Shown in pieces: positions 17,442 to 21,628 of a stretch of DNA of 21,628 bases; the stretch's first letter is position 1; each line of letters begins with the position of its first letter. The translations under genes and the position numbers were made by a program. Source of the stretch: JBCCSZ01 sp039199225 (GTDB taxonomy: Bacteria > Bacteroidota > Bacteroidia > Chitinophagales > Saprospiraceae). Location: the NCBI GenBank assembly GCA_039199225.1, contig JBCCSZ010000115.1:1-21628 (forward strand). Direction: 5' to 3'. The notes beneath the pieces are model-generated. The model did no database searches. It saw only the letters and a list, made by a program, of their open reading frames with translations, and was not told the DNA's origin.

Positions 17442-19841
17442 ATGAGAATTGTATTGATGGTATTACTGATGTCTATTGCCAATCTAATGCAAGCTCAAAG
17501 CTTCGAGTGGAGGACGCTTGCAACAGGGGCAGGAGGATGGATAACTGGGATGGATATACATCCGAGTGGAAGTCCCGTTTATGCAAGGTCTGATGTGGGA
17601 AGTGCTTATCGATACAACGAAGTTTTGCAAGAATGGGAAAATATTGTCACGGCATCTAATATTCCTGCTACTGATATTTACTGGAATAGATTCGGCGGAG
17701 TACTCAGTATAGTGAGTGCTCCTTCAAATGCTAGTCGGGCCTACATGGCGTACATTGATGCCATATATACGTCCTCAGACCGAGGTGATACGTGGGAAAA
17801 AACGAATTTTCCTTCTATGGATTTGGGGGCCAATGATGATGAAAGTAAACTATCCGGAGAGCGGCTGGCCGTTGACCCCGTTAACGAAGACATCCTTTAT
17901 TTTGGCACACCCGAAAATGGACTGTATGTAACCATTAACGGTGGCTTGAATTGGCAATCGGTATCGGCCATCCCAAATGGTATACTGTACAGAGGGATAA
18001 GACAAATCGTTTTTGACCAGACAGGCGGCACAACAAATAATAAGACAAATATTGTATATGTAACGGTAGACGGTGAAGGAGTTTTTAAAAGCGATGACGC
18101 GGGTACGTCTTGGAGCAATGTTAGTTTTTCTGCACCAAGTCCTATTTTTTTAGATACCGAAATTGATAACAGCGGAAATCTGTATTGTGTTGGAAGAGAT
18201 GAGAATAATCAAACCTTTGGCATACAAAAGTTTGACGGAACTGCATGGAAGCAAATACAAAACAATGGAACGACTTACTTTAATGTAGCCATCGATCCAT
18301 TTGATCAAAACCGGGTGGTCGTCTTGTCCGAAGGCTTTACAGAAACGGCCTTAACATCTAATGCTGGTGCAACCAATCCTGACTGGTCATATCCCGGACG
18401 GACTTTAACCGCAGCTAACATTCCGTGGCTTTCCTGGGCGGAAAACAATTGGTTTACTGTGGGAGAAATGACTTTTGATCCCGTAGTCCCAGATAAGCTC
18501 TGGATCGCTGACGGAATAGGCGTCTGGAATGTCAATGATATAAATTCTGTTAACTTAACATGGGAAGAAAATTCAAAAAATCAAGAGCATTTAGTAAGCA
18601 ATGATTTAGTCATTGGTCAAGACGGAAAAGTGGTGACTGCTCATTGGGACAGGCCGATATTTTGGCATGACGACTTAGGAGAGTACCCCACCCAGCACCA
18701 GCCAACCAATCGCTTTAATTCTGCTTGGGATATGGACGTAAGTCCTACAGGCGATAACCTTATGGTTGCTATAATTGAAGACCATCGCTTCTGTTGTTAT
18801 GACGACCAGCACCGAAACAGCGGTTACAGTAAGGACGGTGGTGTTACTTGGACTCGATTTCCCTCACAGCCCGATGCACTCAATGACAATAGTATTTTTG
18901 GGAATATAGCTATTTCTGCTTTTGATAGTGAAAACATTGTGTGGCTACCCACCGGAAATCAAGCCCCTTACTACACCAATGACTTAGGGGAAACTTGGCA
19001 ACAAGCTACTTTGCCCAATGATCAGGGAAATTGCTGTTTGAATTTTAACTTTGTTTATAAAAAAGCACTGACAGCTGACAAGGTCTTACCAAATACATTC
19101 TATATCTACAATTGGGAAAACGGCAGCATATACGTAAGCTCCGATGGAGGTGCCACCTGGACGGAAAGGACAGCACTACAAGATTACTTCGGGTGGAATG
19201 CAAAATTATCCACAAGTCCAAACCATGCCAACCATCTCTGGTACAGCCATGGTGCGGAGTCTGATATTGGTTTTACACAAGCTCTGAAAAGATCAACCGA
19301 CGGGGGCGTGACTTGGCAAACATTAAACAACACCTCTGAGGTACTCAACCATGCGATTGGTGTCCCTTTGCCAGATGCTAATTATCCAACCTTATTCATT
19401 CAAGGAAGGGTAAATGGTGAATTTGGATATTGGATGTCTGCTGATGAAGGATTAAGCTGGAAAAATATCGGTACATACCCTAAAGGGATTTATGATATTG
19501 CGAATGTGATGGAAGGAGACCCGACCATTCCTACAAGAGTGTATATCGGATTTAGAGGGAATGGATTTGTGTACGGACAAGACGACATTGTTTCCTCAAC
19601 GGATGACACGCAGGACCGTCTTTCACAAATCTCCTTGCATCCAAACCCTACAGAGGGACTCTTCCAAATTGAAAGCAAGCAACCGATTGATTTCTTAGAC
19701 CTTTATGATTTATCTGGAAGACTTTTGATGAGTTGGCAAAATCTGCCGAATAGGCATTCCATAAATATACAGCAACTCCCCAAAGGGATGTACTTACTAA
19801 AAGTTGATAAAGTCAAATCATTGAAATTGATCAAAGGATAA
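17442..19841 (+). CDS. Secreted GH74-like beta-propeller glycosidase with T9SS sorting domain
   Basis: This 799-residue protein has a signal peptide (MRIVLMVLLMSIANLMQA, cleavage before Gln19) and a large region of BNR/Asp-box repeats, for example SSDRGDTW, SKDGGVTW, SSDGGATW and STDGGVTW. The start resembles xyloglucanases of family GH74: GWITGMDIHPSGSPVYARSDVGSAYRY at about 32-58, where Asp51 matches the first catalytic Asp, and GERLAVDPVNEDILYFGTPENGLY at 139-162. TAHWDRPIFWHDDL (399-412) resembles the second-lobe GD-x-x-GF-x-HDDL segment, with RP in place of GG. Residues about 727-799 (LHPNP at 732-736, DLYDLSGRLL, LPKGMYLLKV) are a type A T9SS sorting domain, so the product should cross the outer membrane and be anchored or released. 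Xyloglucan or another beta-glucan is a plausible but unproven substrate. No partner PUL genes are in the window. Confidence 0.85.
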   Translation: MRIVLMVLLMSIANLMQAQSFEWRTLATGAGGWITGMDIHPSGSPVYARSDVGSAYRYNEVLQEWENIVTASNIPATDIYWNRFGGVLSIVSAPSNASRAYMAYIDAIYTSSDRGDTWEKTNFPSMDLGANDDESKLSGERLAVDPVNEDILYFGTPENGLYVTINGGLNWQSVSAIPNGILYRGIRQIVFDQTGGTTNNKTNIVYVTVDGEGVFKSDDAGTSWSNVSFSAPSPIFLDTEIDNSGNLYCVGRDENNQTFGIQKFDGTAWKQIQNNGTTYFNVAIDPFDQNRVVVLSEGFTETALTSNAGATNPDWSYPGRTLTAANIPWLSWAENNWFTVGEMTFDPVVPDKLWIADGIGVWNVNDINSVNLTWEENSKNQEHLVSNDLVIGQDGKVVTAHWDRPIFWHDDLGEYPTQHQPTNRFNSAWDMDVSPTGDNLMVAIIEDHRFCCYDDQHRNSGYSKDGGVTWTRFPSQPDALNDNSIFGNIAISAFDSENIVWLPTGNQAPYYTNDLGETWQQATLPNDQGNCCLNFNFVYKKALTADKVLPNTFYIYNWENGSIYVSSDGGATWTERTALQDYFGWNAKLSTSPNHANHLWYSHGAESDIGFTQALKRSTDGGVTWQTLNNTSEVLNHAIGVPLPDANYPTLFIQGRVNGEFGYWMSADEGLSWKNIGTYPKGIYDIANVMEGDPTIPTRVYIGFRGNGFVYGQDDIVSSTDDTQDRLSQISLHPNPTEGLFQIESKQPIDFLDLYDLSGRLLMSWQNLPNRHSINIQQLPKGMYLLKVDKVKSLKLIKG

Positions 19842-20137
19842 ATGTTTAGATCAAATTGTTTGCATCACAATTTCATCCGTTAACATGACTGAGAACTGAA
19901 TACCTGCAAGGTATGCAAGCTTTTTTAGGCAGAGACGACTCTCCGCGAAGTTGTTGTGTCAATCCTTCTGGCTTATCACTTGAACAATTAGATGAAGTTC
20001 CAAGCCTCTTCAAGAAATGTGGTTTGGGTTATTCAACGGTAAAAAGCAGATGCTCGAATTCTAGTGAAATACAAAGATGGTCTCTTGTGGTTCTGCTTCT
20101 TCTATTGGACCCTATTTTGAGGTTTTGAATTGGTATT
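19842..20137. other. 296-bp intergenic region
   Basis: This is the gap between the GH74-like gene and the 190-residue hypothetical gene. It contains a 71-codon open frame (19913-20128, plus) whose product has no recognisable features and a low-complexity leucine run near its end. A small inverted repeat, ATACCT-GCA-AGGTAT, lies near 19900. I see no terminator with a T-run and no RNA gene. Confidence 0.4.
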
Positions 20138-20710
20138 ATGACGATTACCATCCAACAAATCGCCAACTCCGCTCCGAAGGAGTACAGAATTGAAATCGAT
20201 GGTCAGACTCGGTATTATGCCTATGTTCGATTTAGAAAGAGGCATACTTTTATCGACCTCGTGACGGTGCGAGGCGTTCAGCCGATCGTGTCTTTAGAAA
20301 TCAAAAAGGAGGCACGAAGTTTCAAATTGCCAGCTTACTACATTTTGGGTTTGGGAGAGAAGGCCATTGCCTGCAAGCCGGGACCCAGAAGGGAGAATCG
20401 GTACCAACTGGTGTACGAAAAGGATACCTACGACATCATCGGCCACAGAAACAGCTTTGCGTCCATATTCAAGAATGAGCAGCAAATAGGACTTTTAGCC
20501 AATCAGACCATCGTTACTTTTCTGCAGGGATACAAATACAGCTTGGACGTCGATTTTGATTGCGACCTGCGCATTGCGCTGTCCTTGGCCTTAATCTGGG
20601 ACAACTTCTCCTTCAATTCGGAAGGCATTTTTCCGCAGTTGATTTTTAACATTGGTCAATTGTGGGAGATAAGAAAGCGAGATGTGCATTGGCGGGCTAG
20701 GAGTGAATAG
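20138..20710 (+). CDS. Hypothetical protein, possibly tubby/LURP-one-like
   Basis: This 190-residue protein has no signal peptide or confident membrane helix. It is rich in short beta-strand-like runs (YRIEIDGQTRYYAYVRF, FIDLVTVRG, RYQLVYEKDTYDIIG, IGLLANQTIVTFLQGYKYSL). It ends its core with CDLRIALSLALIWDNFSF, a hydrophobic helix preceded by acidic residues (DVDFDCD). A beta-barrel closed by one hydrophobic C-terminal helix, with IWDN after it, is reminiscent of the tubby/LURP-one/scramblase fold, but the similarity is by pattern only and I would not assign a function. It stands alone between the GH74-like gene and the palindrome cluster. The ATG at 20138 is the first in frame. Confidence 0.75.
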   Translation: MTITIQQIANSAPKEYRIEIDGQTRYYAYVRFRKRHTFIDLVTVRGVQPIVSLEIKKEARSFKLPAYYILGLGEKAIACKPGPRRENRYQLVYEKDTYDIIGHRNSFASIFKNEQQIGLLANQTIVTFLQGYKYSLDVDFDCDLRIALSLALIWDNFSFNSEGIFPQLIFNIGQLWEIRKRDVHWRARSE

Positions 20711-20774
20711 GTTGTTTTCAACGAAAAGCGTGTGTAAATCATCGGTAAGCCACCTTTTGTTGCCACGAAACTAC

Positions 20775-20786
20775 ATGTTCGAACAT
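20775..20786. repeat. Perfect 12-bp palindrome
   Basis: ATGTTCGAACAT is its own reverse complement. It lies six bases before the 28-bp palindrome at 20793-20820 and upstream of thioredoxin, in the size range of a dimeric repressor site. Confidence 0.55.
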
Positions 20787-20792
20787 TTATAT

Positions 20793-20820
20793 CTATTTCG
20801 ATGTTATAACATCGAAATAG
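20793..20820. repeat. Perfect 28-bp palindrome upstream of thioredoxin
   Basis: The half-site CTATTTCGATGTTA (20793-20806) is followed directly by its exact reverse complement (20807-20820), with no spacer. No T-run follows on either strand, so it is not a standard intrinsic terminator. It lies about 150 bp before the thioredoxin ATG and 82 bp after the preceding stop codon. It could be a binding site for a dimeric regulator, a cruciform or a mobile-element end. Confidence 0.7.
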
Positions 20821-20971
20821 GTCGTTAAGAGGGAAAGAATGATAGGAGAGGGGAAAATTGTGCAAGCTACATCGACCTCTGTCCATTCATCCGCAGGCAT
20901 TTGTCTTGCATCTTTGCAATGAACTTATTGATCTCCAGGAAGGAGAATTTTTACATAAAAACTTTCGAACC

Positions 20972-21292
20972 ATGTTAGCTTATCTGAATCAGGAAAATTT
21001 TGAGAATACCCTTAAGAATAATGATGTCGTATTGGTAGATTTTTATGCGGACTGGTGTGGGCCTTGTCAGGCTATACATCCCATTTTGGAAGATGTTGCT
21101 GAGCAATTCGACGGAAAGGCTACCATTGCCAAAGTGAATGTAGATACCAATCCGGAATTGGCCGGGCGTTTCAATGTCCGCAGCATTCCAGCGCTGTTCT
21201 ACTTCAAAGGTGGGGAGCTGGTCAAAACGCAGGTGGGCATGCAAAGCCAGCCTTCTTTGGCAGGTGAGTTGAACGCCTTGGTGGCTGCCTAA
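20972..21292 (+). CDS. trxA: Thioredoxin
   Basis: This 106-residue protein is a complete classical thioredoxin with the redox motif WCGPC at residues 28-32, preceded by VLVDFYAD, and the cis-proline Pro73 in SIPALFYFKGG. It reduces disulfides in cytoplasmic partners such as ribonucleotide reductase and peroxiredoxins, and is itself recharged by thioredoxin reductase. There is no signal peptide. The ATG at 20972 gives exactly the family length. The frame stays open upstream to a GTG at 20858, but those 38 residues have no thioredoxin counterpart. An AGGAAGGAGAA run sits at 20938-20948, rather far upstream to be its ribosome site. Palindromes lie 150-200 bp upstream and a strong terminator 41 bp downstream, so it is probably monocistronic. 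Confidence 0.96.
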   Translation: MLAYLNQENFENTLKNNDVVLVDFYADWCGPCQAIHPILEDVAEQFDGKATIAKVNVDTNPELAGRFNVRSIPALFYFKGGELVKTQVGMQSQPSLAGELNALVAA

Positions 21293-21333
21293 AGACGATG
21301 TGAATACATAGTGCAGATATAGATTAAAGTTTG

Positions 21334-21364
21334 AACGCTCGCAGCTAGGCTGTGGGCGTTTTTT
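21334..21364 (+). terminator. Intrinsic terminator after thioredoxin
   Basis: AACGCTCGCAGC (21334-21345) pairs with GCTGTGGGCGTT (21349-21360) around the loop TAG, a 12-bp stem with two wobble pairs. It runs straight into six T (21359-21364). This is a textbook rho-independent terminator for thioredoxin. It abuts the stop codon of the converging minus-strand gene. Confidence 0.88.
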
Positions 21365-21628
21365 ACGGAATTTTCCTCAGTCGACGGGCATTCTTTTTGA
21401 CGCGTCTGCGAAACTTGGTGCGCTGTATCCAATCACTGACCATATCTGGACGCATTGATAAGTGGAGGGTTCCCCAAGTGTGCCAATCTTTGGGTTGCGG
21501 TCTGTTTGGATCGATGGTCACGTTTCCATCTTTGGTTTCCTGGAAGTCGAATTCTTTTGATCGGAAGGTGTAGACGTATTGAAAATTGAAGGAGTCGAAT
21601 TTTAGATTGATGCCCACTCTTCCTTCAA
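21363..21628 (-). CDS. Probable lipid A deacylase LpxR-family outer-membrane protein (C-terminal part)
   Basis: The minus strand is open from the window edge down to TAA at 21363, giving the last 87 or so residues of a longer protein. It begins in the segment EGRVGINLKFDSFNFQYVYT. The run FQYVYTFRSKEFDFQ followed by DWHTWGTLHLSM resembles the closing beta strands of LpxR (DUF2219) outer-membrane 3'-O-deacylases of lipid A, where an aromatic strand, R-(S/T)-x-EF-x-x-Q and then a tryptophan/glycine strand are typical. After this lies a basic tail (FRRRVKKNARRLRKIP) that is unusual for an outer-membrane barrel. A GTG at 21617 could be read as a start but the frame continues upstream, so the gene is simply truncated by the window. 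The catalytic residues lie outside. Confidence 0.5.
   Translation of the reverse strand, partial: EGRVGINLKFDSFNFQYVYTFRSKEFDFQETKDGNVTIDPNRPQPKDWHTWGTLHLSMRPDMVSDWIQRTKFRRRVKKNARRLRKIP

Noticed and set aside
19913..20128. 71-codon open frame in the gap before the tubby-like gene
   Set aside because: It has no recognisable motif, no ribosome site, an erratic composition (cysteines, a leucine run) and no supporting context. It is kept only as a note in the intergenic entry.
20858..20971. GTG-initiated N-terminal extension of thioredoxin
   Set aside because: The extra 38 residues have no counterpart in thioredoxins and are not a signal peptide. The ATG at 20972 gives the standard length.

Overview
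The window looks like chromosome from a Bacteroidota bacterium, most likely of the Saprospiria/Lewinella-Haliscomenobacter type (an inference). The evidence is a type IX secretion (T9SS) C-terminal sorting domain on the 17.4-19.8 kb gene, a duplicated FtsX/MacB permease of the kind common in that phylum, weak or absent Shine-Dalgarno sites, and moderate GC in the core genes (28 of 60 bases G+C in a line sampled at 13.2 kb).

Layout. 1-1004 (minus) is the 5' part of a membrane fatty acid desaturase cut by the window edge. 1268-6049 (minus) is a two-gene unit of Planctomycetes type: a c-type cytochrome/DUF1549/LamG/DUF1553 protein followed by a Tat-exported DUF1501 protein, with a near-consensus promoter in front. 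6576-7001 (minus) is a small secreted protein of unknown function. 7203-10260 (plus) is an FtsX/MacB-type permease overlapping a peptidase S51-like gene by 8 bp.

The most striking gene is 10354-15870 (plus), an 1838-residue protein. It joins two alpha/beta-hydrolase (lipase-like) domains, each with a plausible Ser-Asp-His triad, to a macro/M17-N-like central segment, a CHAT caspase-like protease with His and Cys present, and a long helical TPR-like tail. It ends at a 15-bp-stem terminator. I read it as a candidate single-polypeptide protease-lipase effector, possibly in immunity or cell death. That role is inferred from architecture only.

Beyond the terminator base composition drops sharply (19 of 120 bases G+C at 16321-16440). 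This AT-rich accessory patch holds a possible 56-residue ORF and a ribbon-helix-helix-type antitoxin/PIN toxin pair with a sigma70-like promoter overlapped by an inverted repeat. A secreted GH74-like beta-propeller protein with a T9SS tail follows.

The right end has a 190-residue tubby/LURP-one-like hypothetical protein, a perfect 28-bp palindrome beside a perfect 12-bp palindrome, a classical thioredoxin with a strong terminator, and on the minus strand the C-terminus of a probable LpxR-type outer-membrane lipid A deacylase cut by the window edge. No rRNA, tRNA, CRISPR array or intact insertion sequence was seen.
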